Assembly (NCBI GenBank): GCA_902567855.1
Contig: CACFOQ010000004.1
Coordinates: forward strand, 1 to 64,000
Direction: 5' to 3'
Length of the DNA: 64,000 nt
From: an uncultured Alphaproteobacteria bacterium
GTDB taxonomy: Bacteria > Pseudomonadota > Alphaproteobacteria > HIMB59 > GCA-002718135
Below, in pieces: positions 15,455 through 23,905 of this stretch. Both the position numbers and the translations under genes were made by a program. The number at the start of each line of letters is the position of its first letter. The first letter of the stretch is position 1. Below the pieces are notes generated by a model that saw only the letters and a list, made by a program, of their open reading frames with translations, did not search any database and was not told the origin of the DNA.

Positions 15455-15880
15455 ATGTATAATTTCACCCCCATACCTTCATTAATTGGCGGTATTATCA
15501 TTGGAATTTCTGTAATTATTTTTTTTTATACAACAGGAAGATTAGCTGGAATAAGCGGTATTTTTGCTAATACAATTTTAAATAAAAAAAATAGGATATC
15601 CAATTTATTATTTTTAATTGGTTTAGTTATTGGTCCTTTATTTTATTTTAATATTAGTAAAGTTCAAATTAATTTTGAAATAACCAATTCTATCATCTTA
15701 ATATTTATTGCTGGTTTTTTAGTAGGGCTTGGAACGAGAATGAGTGGAGGATGTACATCAGGACATGGAATATGTGGTATAAGCAGATTTTCAATTAGAT
15801 CAATCGTTGCTACAATTACATTTATTGCAAGTGGAGTTGTTACAGTTTTTATTCTTCAAAATTTTGGAATACATTTATGA
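15455..15880 (+). CDS. YeeE/YedE sulfur-transport half protein, first part
   Basis: A 141-residue membrane protein of the YeeE/YedE (TsuA-type) family, which imports thiosulfate or related sulfur species through conserved cysteines. The first half holds 'GRLAGISGIFANTILNKKNR' and the signature 'GTRMSGGCTSGHGICGISR' (about residues 91-109) with two cysteines. Four hydrophobic segments are seen. It overlaps the next gene by 4 nt (ATGA); the two together equal one full-length transporter, as in PmpA/PmpB pairs. The exact substrate is not known. Confidence 0.87.
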   Translation: MYNFTPIPSLIGGIIIGISVIIFFYTTGRLAGISGIFANTILNKKNRISNLLFLIGLVIGPLFYFNISKVQINFEITNSIILIFIAGFLVGLGTRMSGGCTSGHGICGISRFSIRSIVATITFIASGVVTVFILQNFGIHL

Positions 15881-16281
15881 ATGAAAAAATAATTTCTTTA
15901 ACATGCGGTATAATATTTGGAATTGGATTAGTTATTTCCGGTATGACCAATCCATCAAAAGTAATTAGCTTTTTAAGTATTACCTATAATTGGGATGCTT
16001 CTCTTATCTTTGTTATGGGTGGTGCTATAATTGTAACAGCACCTTTATTTTATTTACTAAGAAATAATAAAAATTCTCTATTAGGTAATGAGTTTAGTTT
16101 TCCAAAAAAAACTGGAATTAATTTTAAACTTATTTTTGGTTCTATATTATTTGGCACAGGTTGGGGATTAGTAGGATTATGTCCTGGCCCATCTGTATCA
16201 TCCATAGCTGTGTTTAACCCTTTAACATTATTATTTTTACTAGCAATGGTACTTGGAATTCTTTTTAATAAATTTTTTTAA
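15877..16281 (+). CDS. YeeE/YedE sulfur-transport half protein, second part
   Basis: The 134-residue partner (DUF6691 type) begins 'KIISLTCGIIFGIGLVISGM', typical of the second repeat, and carries 'GTGWGLVGLCPGPSVSSIAV' (about residues 92-111), where the cysteine lines the sulfur path in related structures. Four hydrophobic segments. Start overlaps the stop of the first half, so the two are translated together. The 3' end converges with a DMT permease gene and overlaps it by 4 nt. Confidence 0.87.
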   Translation: MNEKIISLTCGIIFGIGLVISGMTNPSKVISFLSITYNWDASLIFVMGGAIIVTAPLFYLLRNNKNSLLGNEFSFPKKTGINFKLIFGSILFGTGWGLVGLCPGPSVSSIAVFNPLTLLFLLAMVLGILFNKFF

Positions 16282-17132
16282 CTTTTCTTTTTATTAATTA
16301 AAATCATCCCTACTCCTAAGATGATAATTAATCCTCCAATATATGAATAAGTCGATGGTTTTTCTCCTAGTAAAAATATAGCTGTAATTAATCCTGTAAC
16401 TGGGAATAATAAAAGAACTGGCATAATATAATTTACAGGATATTTACCTAAAAGATGATACCATGCTGAATAAGCTATAATATTCATTATAATACCTAAA
16501 TAAACTACAATAGCCCAAGTATTAAAACTTGCATTAACAATTTGATTATAAGTATTACCTTCAATAAAAAAAGAAGTAATGATCGTCAAAGGACCTGCAA
16601 TTACTCCCAACCAAGCTGTTAAAGCTAATCCCCCTATTTCTTTACTGATAGGTTTTGCTAGAACTTGGGCAAATGACCAAATCAATGTTCCTGATAGAAG
16701 TATAAATACTCCTATAATTCTACCTTCTAAATTTGGACTACCAGTTAAAATAATTACACCTATGAACGCAATAATAATACCGATAATATTTTTTAATGGA
16801 GTTTTTTCACCTAACATAAAATATGCAACAATAATTCCAAAAGGAACTTCTGATTGCACTAAAAAAGAAGCTGAAGCAGCATCAATAAGATTCAATCCTG
16901 AATAAGTAAGAGAATATTGAATTGTACATCCTAGAATTGATACTATTATTATATTTTTCAATAACTTTTTAGGAAATGGAAAAAACCAAAACATTAAAAT
17001 TCCAGTAAGGGACCATCGTAGACCATTTAATAAAATAGGACTTAATTCCTGCATTGCTGGTTTGGCTATTACAAATCCAAATCCCCATAAACAAGGAACT
17101 AATAAAGCTATAAAAATATCTCTTAAAGGCAT
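16278..17132 (-). CDS. DMT superfamily (EamA) permease
   Basis: A 284-residue, ten-helix transporter of the drug/metabolite superfamily. Two EamA repeats are visible: 'PCLWGFGFVIAKPAMQELSP' near residue 13 with 'ASFLVQSEVPFGIIVAYFML' and 'IIGIIIAFIGVIILTG', and a second repeat from about residue 142 ending 'LGEKPSTYSYIGGLIIILGV'. Substrate is unknown; the family exports amino acids and other metabolites. A second member lies at 39373-40344. Confidence 0.87.
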   Translation of the reverse strand: MPLRDIFIALLVPCLWGFGFVIAKPAMQELSPILLNGLRWSLTGILMFWFFPFPKKLLKNIIIVSILGCTIQYSLTYSGLNLIDAASASFLVQSEVPFGIIVAYFMLGEKTPLKNIIGIIIAFIGVIILTGSPNLEGRIIGVFILLSGTLIWSFAQVLAKPISKEIGGLALTAWLGVIAGPLTIITSFFIEGNTYNQIVNASFNTWAIVVYLGIIMNIIAYSAWYHLLGKYPVNYIMPVLLLFPVTGLITAIFLLGEKPSTYSYIGGLIIILGVGMILINKKKS

Positions 17133-17197
17133 GAAATTTTGTTATGAATTGAGTTTTGAATTCAATATATTATAACTCCATATAAAGATATAAATTT

Positions 17198-18154
17198 ATG
17201 AATGAAAATAATTTAGACAAACCAATGAACAAACAATGGTTTTGGCATCCAAAATTACCAGTTGGTTTTTATCCATATTTTGATTGGCCACCTAAACCAA
17301 AAGAAATTTTCAATTTTGTATTTTTAAGATGGTTACAAAAATCTGATAGAACTATTTTTTTATTACTGTCTTTCATGACTTTTTATCTGTTAATGCCAAG
17401 TTTAGACACTATGTCGACTTTATCTTTTGATTGGATTAGTAAATTAATTATTAGAAACTTAATTTTATTTACCATTGTTGCAGGAGGACTTCATTGGTGG
17501 TTTTATGTAAAAAAAGGACAGGATATGAAATTTAAATATGATCCTCATCCGATGAAAAAGAAAAGTAAATTATTTTCATTTGGTAGCCAAACATATGACA
17601 ATATTTTTTGGTCAGTTGTTAGTGGAGTAACGATATGGATATTATATGAAATATTATTACTGTGGTCTTTTGGAAATGGTAAAATTGATGTTTTTTATTT
17701 TAAAGATGGTTGGTTTTGGTTCATAATTTGGTTTCCATTATTACAAATATGGCAAAGTTTTCATTTTTATTGGTGGCATCGTTTTTTACATATCCCTATA
17801 TTTTATAAATTATTTCATTCAGTACATCACAGAAATGTAAATCCTGGACCATTATCTGGATTATCTATGCATCCAGTAGAGCATGTAATCTATTTTAGCA
17901 CTTTATTAATACATTTTATAATTCCAAGCCATCCATTACACGTTTTTTATCATATTTATTGGCTTGTTTTAGGTACTGTATCGACTCATGCCGGATATGA
18001 AGAAATTTGGGTAAGAAGAAAAAGCTTACTACAAGTAGGATCATTTTTTCATCAAATACACCACAGATATTTTAATTGTAATTATGGAAATCCTGAAATT
18101 CCATTTGATAGATGGTTCGGCAGCTATAATGATGGAACAGAAGAAATAAAATAA
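17198..18154 (+). CDS. Sterol desaturase/fatty acid hydroxylase family protein
   Basis: A 318-residue integral membrane di-iron enzyme. The histidine boxes are present: 'WWHRFLH' (about 198), 'LFHSVHHRNVNPGP' (about 208), the 'SMHPVEHVIYF' segment, and 'FFHQIHHRYFNCNYGN' (about 285). Several hydrophobic segments precede them. Family members hydroxylate or desaturate sterols, fatty acids or carotenoids; the substrate here is unknown. A lipid substrate would be consistent with the membrane-lipid gene pcs elsewhere in the window, but no operon links them. Confidence 0.87.
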   Translation: MNENNLDKPMNKQWFWHPKLPVGFYPYFDWPPKPKEIFNFVFLRWLQKSDRTIFLLLSFMTFYLLMPSLDTMSTLSFDWISKLIIRNLILFTIVAGGLHWWFYVKKGQDMKFKYDPHPMKKKSKLFSFGSQTYDNIFWSVVSGVTIWILYEILLLWSFGNGKIDVFYFKDGWFWFIIWFPLLQIWQSFHFYWWHRFLHIPIFYKLFHSVHHRNVNPGPLSGLSMHPVEHVIYFSTLLIHFIIPSHPLHVFYHIYWLVLGTVSTHAGYEEIWVRRKSLLQVGSFFHQIHHRYFNCNYGNPEIPFDRWFGSYNDGTEEIK

Positions 18155-18156
18155 TT

Positions 18157-19215
18157 TTAATTTTTATTCAATAAGTTAATATAAATAATTTCATTATTTG
18201 TTCCTAAGCGCATACGAGGGCCCCAACAGGCAGCACCAGAAGTAACATATAAATTAGCTTTATCTGAACTATATAATCCGTATTTTTGTTTAAATTGTAA
18301 TCGGACAAAAAAATTAAAGGGAAATATTTGTCCATTGTGAGTATGTCCACTAAACATTAAATCAATTCTATCTTTAACATTATTCCATAAAGAAGGTTTA
18401 TGAATAAGTAATAAATTTAATTTTGAATTATCTAAAAAATTATTAACAAAATTATTTTTTTTATTATTATCAATATTATCATCAATTCCAATAATATTAA
18501 TTTCTTCAAATATTGAATTTGTATTATTTAAAATATTCAAATTGAACTTATTTAAACTAGAAATTTTCTCTTTATAGTTTGAAATATAATATTCATGATT
18601 ACCGGTTACAAAATAAATTGGTTTATTAATCCCATTTAATATTGAAAGTTTTTCTAAATTAAATGAACTTGAATCTATTAAATCACCACCAATTAATAAA
18701 AAATCATAATCTAAATTACTTATTTTTTTTAAAATTAATTTTAAATGATTAATTGAGTTAGAACCTAAATGAATGTCACTTATAAAAATAAATTTATAAT
18801 TTTTTTTAATTTTTTTTGAACTTAAATTTATATTTTTAATATTTATATATCTAGCATTTATCAAACTATATATTGTAAGTATGATAATTATAAAAAAAGA
18901 AGTATATCCAATAATTTGAGGTTCAATATCGAATAGAAAAGAAATAATTAAAGCTATATTGACAATCCAAAAGCTAATAAACCCTATACCCATTCCTTCA
19001 TAAATAAAAATTTTTATAGGATAAAAAGTAATTTTAGTCCTAAAATATAGAATAATTAAAGCTCCTATTATTAAAGTTAAGTAAAGTGATGAACTTCTTG
19101 AAAATTTTTCTTTGAACAAAAAACCATTTAAAATTTCAAATGGATATACATAGATAAAATATGCAATAATAAAAATAACTAAATAAAAAGTTGAATCTTG
19201 GTAAATTTTTTTCAT
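18157..19215 (-). CDS. Membrane-anchored metallophosphoesterase
   Basis: A 352-residue protein with four hydrophobic segments in the first 125 residues, then a calcineurin-like phosphoesterase domain. All five metal-site blocks are present: 'FISDIHLGSN' (about 149), 'LLIGGDLID', 'VTGNHEYY' (about 204), 'NLLLIHKP' and 'MFSGHTHNGQIFPF' (about 287). The layout resembles YkuE/LpxH-like membrane phosphohydrolases; the substrate, perhaps a lipid or nucleotide, is not known. It overlaps by one base with a small membrane gene upstream. Confidence 0.9.
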   Translation of the reverse strand: MKKIYQDSTFYLVIFIIAYFIYVYPFEILNGFLFKEKFSRSSSLYLTLIIGALIILYFRTKITFYPIKIFIYEGMGIGFISFWIVNIALIISFLFDIEPQIIGYTSFFIIIILTIYSLINARYINIKNINLSSKKIKKNYKFIFISDIHLGSNSINHLKLILKKISNLDYDFLLIGGDLIDSSSFNLEKLSILNGINKPIYFVTGNHEYYISNYKEKISSLNKFNLNILNNTNSIFEEINIIGIDDNIDNNKKNNFVNNFLDNSKLNLLLIHKPSLWNNVKDRIDLMFSGHTHNGQIFPFNFFVRLQFKQKYGLYSSDKANLYVTSGAACWGPRMRLGTNNEIIYINLLNKN

Positions 19216-19394
19216 TAAATTACATTAAAGATAAACATTAATGATAATAATACTAATATAATGGCTATCCAAATTGAAAGATTTTGTAAAAAAGTTTTTA
19301 TATTAGAATTACTATTTATAAAACTAGGTGCAACAAGTAAGAAAACACCTAATAGATAAATGATTGCAATATATTTATTAAAAAAAAAATCCAA
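19215..19394 (-). CDS. 59-residue two-helix membrane protein
   Basis: The spacer between two annotated genes holds an open frame of 60 codons ending in TAA whose last A is the first base of the metallophosphoesterase ATG (TAATG). The likely start is TTG at 19394; no ATG is available before the second helix. It has two hydrophobic segments, 'YIAIIYLLGVFLLVAPSFI' (about 8-26) and 'IWIAIILVLLSLMFIFNVI' (about 41-59), joined by a polar 'NSNSN' loop. The shape recalls the N-terminal membrane region of alphaproteobacterial retropepsin-like proteins, but no protease domain follows. Coupled translation with the esterase gene is inferred. Confidence 0.5.
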   Translation of the reverse strand: MDFFFNKYIAIIYLLGVFLLVAPSFINSNSNIKTFLQNLSIWIAIILVLLSLMFIFNVI

Positions 19395-19398
19395 TTTT

Positions 19399-20256
19399 TT
19401 ATTCTTTTATTAGTTCGCTCATTAATAAATCTCCTTTACCATTCTTAACTGCTTCTTCATAAATTGATTTTGTCAAATGAGATAGTTTATCAGCATTAGG
19501 AAGGTCAGACATTAATTCATTAATATAAGTTAGGTCTTTTACGGCATTTTTAACTGAAAATACATATCCTGTATAATCGCCCTTAATAGCTTTATCAGCA
19601 ATTCTATTTAAAGCACCTGAATTGCCACTACCAAGTTTAGCTACATCATATAGCTTTTGCAAATCTATATTTAAATGATTTGCAGCTTTTAAAGTTTCTA
19701 TTACAAATGTTGTAGTGCCTAATGATAAAAAATTACTTAGTAGTTTTGCTTTGGCCCCCTTGCCAACTTCACCAAAATATATTGCTTCTTTGCAAAAATT
19801 TAATAAAATATTTTTAGCTTCTTGATAATCTTCTTTTTTGGATCCAACAATGGCCCCTAGTATACCTTGCTCAGCTTGAACAGGTCCGCCCATTACCGGC
19901 GCTTCAACATATCTTATTTTATTTGAAGATAATAAATTATTAACTTCTATTGAACCATTAGAGTGATGAGTTGTGATATCAATAATCATGGTATTAATTT
20001 TTAAATAAGGTTTTAATTTATTAATTATTTCCAATGCTATTGGTGTATTGGTTACACACATGATAATAATATTACTGATATCGCAAAGGTCTTTATAATT
20101 TTTTAATTCTTTAGCACCTTGAGCTACTAATTTATCAATCGGATTACGATTTTTATTACATATTACCGATAAATTGTAATTATTCTTAATAAGATTATGT
20201 GCCATTCCATATCCCATATATCCAGCACCAATAAAACCTATACGATTTTCTGTCAT
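19399..20256 (-). CDS. 3-hydroxyacid dehydrogenase family oxidoreductase
   Basis: A 285-residue NAD(P)-dependent enzyme of the beta-hydroxyacid dehydrogenase family (3-hydroxyisobutyrate, tartronate semialdehyde and related). The Rossmann motif 'IGFIGAGYMGYGMAHNLIKN' opens the protein, the substrate loop 'EAPVMGGPVQAEQGILGAIV' lies near residue 118, and the catalytic lysine is in 'GEVGKGAKAKLLSN' (about 165-178). Exact substrate is undecided. It overlaps the upstream permease gene by 4 nt, so the permease may import its substrate. Confidence 0.88.
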   Translation of the reverse strand: MTENRIGFIGAGYMGYGMAHNLIKNNYNLSVICNKNRNPIDKLVAQGAKELKNYKDLCDISNIIIMCVTNTPIALEIINKLKPYLKINTMIIDITTHHSNGSIEVNNLLSSNKIRYVEAPVMGGPVQAEQGILGAIVGSKKEDYQEAKNILLNFCKEAIYFGEVGKGAKAKLLSNFLSLGTTTFVIETLKAANHLNIDLQKLYDVAKLGSGNSGALNRIADKAIKGDYTGYVFSVKNAVKDLTYINELMSDLPNADKLSHLTKSIYEEAVKNGKGDLLMSELIKE

Positions 20257-21431
20257 TTATACTCCTTAGATAGTTTATCTGATCTATAAACTACAAAAAT
20301 TACAATAATAAGTAAAGGAATGCATAAAATATTTGTAATTTTCCAACCATAAAGATTTAGAATAAATCCTGCCAGAAGTGCCCCTGTTGCTTGCGTTGTG
20401 AATACTGAAAAATCATTTAATCCTTGAGCCTTAAATTTTTCATGTGGTTCATAAGATAAAATTAACAAACTAGTACCAGATACAAATAAAAAATTCCAAC
20501 CTAGACCTAATAACATTAAAGAAAATAAATAATTATAAAAATTATGACCAAGAAAATTAATAAATATACATAAAGAGAAGAATACAATGCCAAAATACAT
20601 TATCTTACTATGTCCATATTTATTAATTAATGATGCAGTAAATAAAGAAGGTAAAAACATAGATAAAATATGCGCTTGAATGACAAATCCAGTTTTATTT
20701 ATACTCATACCATCAAAAATATGCATACTTATGGGCGTTGCTGTCATTAAAAATGACATAGTTGCATATCCTATTGCAGCCCCTACTACTGCTTGAGTAA
20801 ATTTTGGTTGAAATAATAGTTCGCTATAATTTCTTGTAATCTTACTTTTCTCTATATATTCATTATTTGATTTTTCATTTGTATAAAAAATAAAAAAGAT
20901 AATTGGTATTATTGTCAAAAAAGATAAAAATAAATAAGATCCACTATAAGTAGAAGTAGAAATTATATCTTTAGTTAATGAAGCTATATTTGGACCTAAT
21001 AATGCTCCTAGCATACTTGCTAAAAGAATAGCTGAAATAGATTTTGGGATATATTTTTTTTGTACACTTTCAGCGGCTGCAAATCTGTATTGAGAACTAA
21101 AAGCTGTTCCTAAACCTACTAATAAATTTGAAAAACAAAATAATATAAAAAAGAAATTTATAACTGAATAAGCTGCTAACAAACCTGCAAAGGATGTAAT
21201 CATACATCCAATCATAAAACCTAATTTACGGCCAATTTTGCTCATTAAAAATGCTGCAAAAATTGATCCTAATGAAGTTCCAACAATCATTAAAGCCACA
21301 GGTAAAGTAGCTAATGTTTTAATGTTAGTCATAGATGAACCTACAATGCCACTTAAAAAAACAGTTATAGGGGCAGCTGTAAAAGAAAATACTTGTGATA
21401 ATACAAGTAGTACTAGGTTTTTATTAAACAC
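20253..21431 (-). CDS. MFS transporter
   Basis: A 392-residue permease with about twelve hydrophobic segments. Loop motif 'MSKIGRKLGFMIG' after the second segment matches the major-facilitator signature between helices 2 and 3, and a related 'LINKYGHSKIMYFG' lies after helix 8. Substrate is unknown. It overlaps the following 3-hydroxyacid dehydrogenase by 4 nt (ATGA) in the same unit. Confidence 0.88.
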   Translation of the reverse strand: MFNKNLVLLVLSQVFSFTAAPITVFLSGIVGSSMTNIKTLATLPVALMIVGTSLGSIFAAFLMSKIGRKLGFMIGCMITSFAGLLAAYSVINFFFILFCFSNLLVGLGTAFSSQYRFAAAESVQKKYIPKSISAILLASMLGALLGPNIASLTKDIISTSTYSGSYLFLSFLTIIPIIFFIFYTNEKSNNEYIEKSKITRNYSELLFQPKFTQAVVGAAIGYATMSFLMTATPISMHIFDGMSINKTGFVIQAHILSMFLPSLFTASLINKYGHSKIMYFGIVFFSLCIFINFLGHNFYNYLFSLMLLGLGWNFLFVSGTSLLILSYEPHEKFKAQGLNDFSVFTTQATGALLAGFILNLYGWKITNILCIPLLIIVIFVVYRSDKLSKEYK

Positions 21432-21478
21432 GATTAGCTAATACAGTAAAAAAAAATAAATATAATGAAATTTATTAT

Positions 21479-22471
21479 TTAAATATTATTTATTCCACCT
21501 ATCAAGTGGCATACATTTTGAAATTTAAAAGATTGACATATCTGTACTGCTAATGAAGATCTTTCTCCTACTGCACAGTAAAATACTATTTTTTTATTAG
21601 CTAATTTTTTCTCATTATCTTTAAAATATCGCTGAAAAGAAGAATATGGGATATGCGTAGAGTTTTTTAAAGATGGTTTTTTTTCAATTTCTGACTCTTC
21701 TCTTAGATCTATTAAAAGTGTATTATCAATATTACACATTTTAATTAAATTTTTGTAATCAATTCCATTTAATTGTTTTTGTAAATCTATTTTTAAACCC
21801 ATAGATTTATTAGTAGGAACAGCTATATCCATCATTTTTGGATTTGATAAATTCAAATTTTCCATAATTTTTGCATATTCTTGCGATGATGAAACTTGAA
21901 GTCTAGGATTAAAATTTTTTTCTTCACCTATTGTGCTAACATTTTCTCCTTTATAATCATGAGCTGGATAAACAAATGTTTCTTCCGGTAATTTTAATAA
22001 TCTATCGAATATTGAATGATATTGTTCATAAGAATTGCCATTTTGAAAATCAGTTCTACCAGTTCCTTTAATTAACAAGGTGTCGCCAGTAAAAACTCTA
22101 TCGTTCATTAAAAAACTATAAGAGTCATCAGTATGTCCAGGGGTATATAAAGCTTTTAAGCTAATATTTTCTATAGAAATATTTTCATTATCTTTGACAT
22201 GCATAGATACAACATCAGCAGGAGCTTGCTCTCCCATAATAGTAATACATTTTGTTCTATCTCGTAATTCTGCTAGTCCAGAAATATGATCAGCATGAAT
22301 ATGCGTATCGATAACCTTTACTAATCGTAATTCTAATTGAGTTAACAAACTTATATATTGATCAGTTTTTTCCAATACTGGATCAATAATAAGAGCTTCC
22401 CTACCCTTACCGCTAGAAATTATATAAGTGTATGTAGATGAAATATTATCAAATAATTGCCTAAATATCAT
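21479..22471 (-). CDS. Persulfide dioxygenase-rhodanese fusion (ETHE1-like)
   Basis: A 330-residue two-domain enzyme. The N-terminal metallo-beta-lactamase fold has ETHE1-type iron ligands: 'THIHADHISGL' (about 55), 'LYTPGHTDDSYSF' (about 107), 'FTGDTLLIKGTGRTDFQNG' and 'VYPAHDYKGENVSTIGEE' (about 166). The C-terminal domain is rhodanese-like with the active cysteine in 'FYCAVGERSSLAV' (about 302). Such proteins oxidise glutathione or protein persulfides to sulfite, detoxifying sulfide. Its start codon lies in a tandem 26-bp repeat. It is divergent from a peroxiredoxin. Together with the YeeE pair it suggests handling of reduced sulfur. Confidence 0.9.
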   Translation of the reverse strand: MIFRQLFDNISSTYTYIISSGKGREALIIDPVLEKTDQYISLLTQLELRLVKVIDTHIHADHISGLAELRDRTKCITIMGEQAPADVVSMHVKDNENISIENISLKALYTPGHTDDSYSFLMNDRVFTGDTLLIKGTGRTDFQNGNSYEQYHSIFDRLLKLPEETFVYPAHDYKGENVSTIGEEKNFNPRLQVSSSQEYAKIMENLNLSNPKMMDIAVPTNKSMGLKIDLQKQLNGIDYKNLIKMCNIDNTLLIDLREESEIEKKPSLKNSTHIPYSSFQRYFKDNEKKLANKKIVFYCAVGERSSLAVQICQSFKFQNVCHLIGGINNI

Positions 22472-22515
22472 TTATATATAAGTTATAGTTAAATATCATT
22501 TATATATTAGTTATA
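22462..22515. repeat. Tandem 26-bp direct repeat over a translation start
   Basis: TAAATATCATTTATATAT... occurs at 22462-22487 and again at 22490-22515, identical except for one base (A/T at the nineteenth position), with a 2-bp gap. The first copy contains the start codon of the persulfide dioxygenase on the minus strand (CAT at 22469-22471); the second duplicates that start (CAT at 22497-22499), whose frame is stopped after twelve codons. The repeat also lies in the divergent promoter region. Confidence 0.75.
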
Positions 22516-22558
22516 ATATAGATTATAAGATTATAAAATAATAAAGGAGGATCTTATT

Positions 22559-23221
22559 ATGACATTAAGAATCAATGACATTGCACCTAATTTTACTGCT
22601 AGCAGCACGCAAGGTGAAATTAATTTTCATGATTGGATTGGTGATGGTTGGGCTGTATTATTCAGTCATCCAAAATATAAAACTCCTGTATGTTCGACTG
22701 AACTAGGAGAGGTAGAAAAACTTGCTGATGAATTTGCAAAAAGAAATGTAAAAACTATAGGTCTCAGTGTTGATACTGTTGATGAAACATCTTCGTGGCT
22801 AGAAGATATAAATGACATAGCAGGTGCTAAACCAAGTTTTCCAATTATTGCAGATACTGATATGGCAGTATCAAAACTATATAACATGCTACCAACTTTA
22901 GAAGAAGGTACATCTGATGGAAGAACTGCATTAGATAATGAAACTGTACGTACAGTATTTATTGTAGGTCCAGATAAAAAGATTAAACTTTATTTAACTT
23001 ATCCTATGACTACAGGAAGAAATTTTAATGAAATTTTAAGAGTAATTGATTCAATGCTCCTTACTTCATCACACCCAGTTGCAACTCCTGTTAATTGGAA
23101 TAAAGGAGAAGAAGTTATCATTAAACCTTCGGTAAAAGATGAAGAGGCTAAAAAATTATTTCCAGATGGTTGGAAAACAATTAAGCCTTATCTTAGAAAA
23201 ATACCAGATCCTTCAAAATAA
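22559..23221 (+). CDS. 1-Cys peroxiredoxin (Prx6 type)
   Basis: A 220-residue peroxiredoxin. The peroxidatic cysteine is Cys45 in 'SHPKYKTPVCSTELGEVEKL', with the catalytic Thr at 42; the C-terminal dimer arm 'LLTSSHPVATPVNWNKGEEV' and 'FPDGWKTIKPYLRKI' is typical of the Prx6 subgroup. No resolving cysteine is seen in the C-terminal half. It reduces peroxides in the cytosol using a small thiol. A very strong ribosome site (AAAGGAGGA) suggests high expression. Divergent from the persulfide dioxygenase gene. Confidence 0.93.
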   Translation: MTLRINDIAPNFTASSTQGEINFHDWIGDGWAVLFSHPKYKTPVCSTELGEVEKLADEFAKRNVKTIGLSVDTVDETSSWLEDINDIAGAKPSFPIIADTDMAVSKLYNMLPTLEEGTSDGRTALDNETVRTVFIVGPDKKIKLYLTYPMTTGRNFNEILRVIDSMLLTSSHPVATPVNWNKGEEVIIKPSVKDEEAKKLFPDGWKTIKPYLRKIPDPSK

Positions 23222-23228
23222 TTTTTAC

Positions 23229-23259
23229 AGTAGCACTATTATTTTTTATTAGTGCTACT
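23229..23259. terminator. Shared hairpin between convergent prx and lrp-type genes
   Basis: AGTAGCACTA (23229-23238) and TAGTGCTACT (23250-23259) are perfect inverse copies around an AT loop. It lies between two convergent stops and can serve both, though the flanking T-runs are short. Confidence 0.55.
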
Positions 23260-23723
23260 TAACTAATATGTTCTAACGAAACATAATTTTGTTTTTTAAT
23301 TTCTTTTTGAGAAAAATTTGTTTGCATATTAATACATCCAGTTTCATTAATTAGAATTTGTTGAAATTTATCATACTCATCCATTGATGGAGATAAAATT
23401 TTTAATATATAATCACTAGATCCAGCAACTCTATGAGTTTCAATTATTTGGTCATATTTATTTATAATTTTTGTAAATTTTGTTAACCATTCTTTTGTAT
23501 GATTAGGAATCGAAATAGATAAAAAAGCAATAAGCGGCAAATTAACTTTTTTATTATTAATTACTGTAATTCTAGATAAAATTATTCCTTCTTTTTCCAT
23601 TTTTTTAATTCTATTCCAACATGGAGTTATAGAAACACCTACTTTTTTAGATAATTCAGTAAGAGGAATATTCGCATCTTTTTGTAAAATAGATAAAATT
23701 TGTTTGTCAATATCGTCAGTCAT
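23259..23723 (-). CDS. Lrp/AsnC family transcriptional regulator
   Basis: A 154-residue regulator. An N-terminal helix-turn-helix, 'LTELSKKVGVSITPCWNRIK' (about residues 21-40), follows 'DIDKQILSILQKDANIP'; the C-terminal ligand-binding (RAM) domain contains 'HRVAGSSDYILKILSPSMDE' (about 97-116). Such proteins sense amino acids and form octamers. It is transcribed away from metY, across a 182-bp spacer that also holds the SAM riboswitch. Control of metY or of itself is plausible but not shown. Confidence 0.9.
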   Translation of the reverse strand: MTDDIDKQILSILQKDANIPLTELSKKVGVSITPCWNRIKKMEKEGIILSRITVINNKKVNLPLIAFLSISIPNHTKEWLTKFTKIINKYDQIIETHRVAGSSDYILKILSPSMDEYDKFQQILINETGCINMQTNFSQKEIKKQNYVSLEHIS

Positions 23724-23839
23724 TTAGCTATTATATTACCATATTATAGAAAAATTTTCTATAAATATAAAGTTTTAAAGAATATTTAAGAAAAATATGG
23801 TCTTTTTTAAATTAAAATTAGAAATATATTCCAAAATTA

Positions 23840-23898
23840 AACAGTATTTGATTTTCAGATTGTACGCTGTTCATAAAGAAAAGTACTAAAGAGAAAGG
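23840..23898 (+). promoter_or_regulatory. SAM-II-type riboswitch upstream of metY
   Basis: The leader holds the SAM-II pattern in order: P1 arm AACAGT (23840-23845), 'TTGATTTT' (23848-23855), 'ATTGTA' (23859-23864), closing P1 arm GCTGTT (23866-23871), 'CATAAAG', then 'ACTAAAGA' (23885-23892) and the purine-rich GAAAGG (23893-23898). TTTTC in the loop can pair with GAAAG, forming the pseudoknot that would mask the ribosome site AAAGGA just before the metY ATG (23906). SAM binding should switch metY off. The related marine SAM-V class shares this core; the P1 position and the 5' TGATTT favour SAM-II. Confidence 0.8.
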
Positions 23899-23905
23899 AT
23901 AAAAT

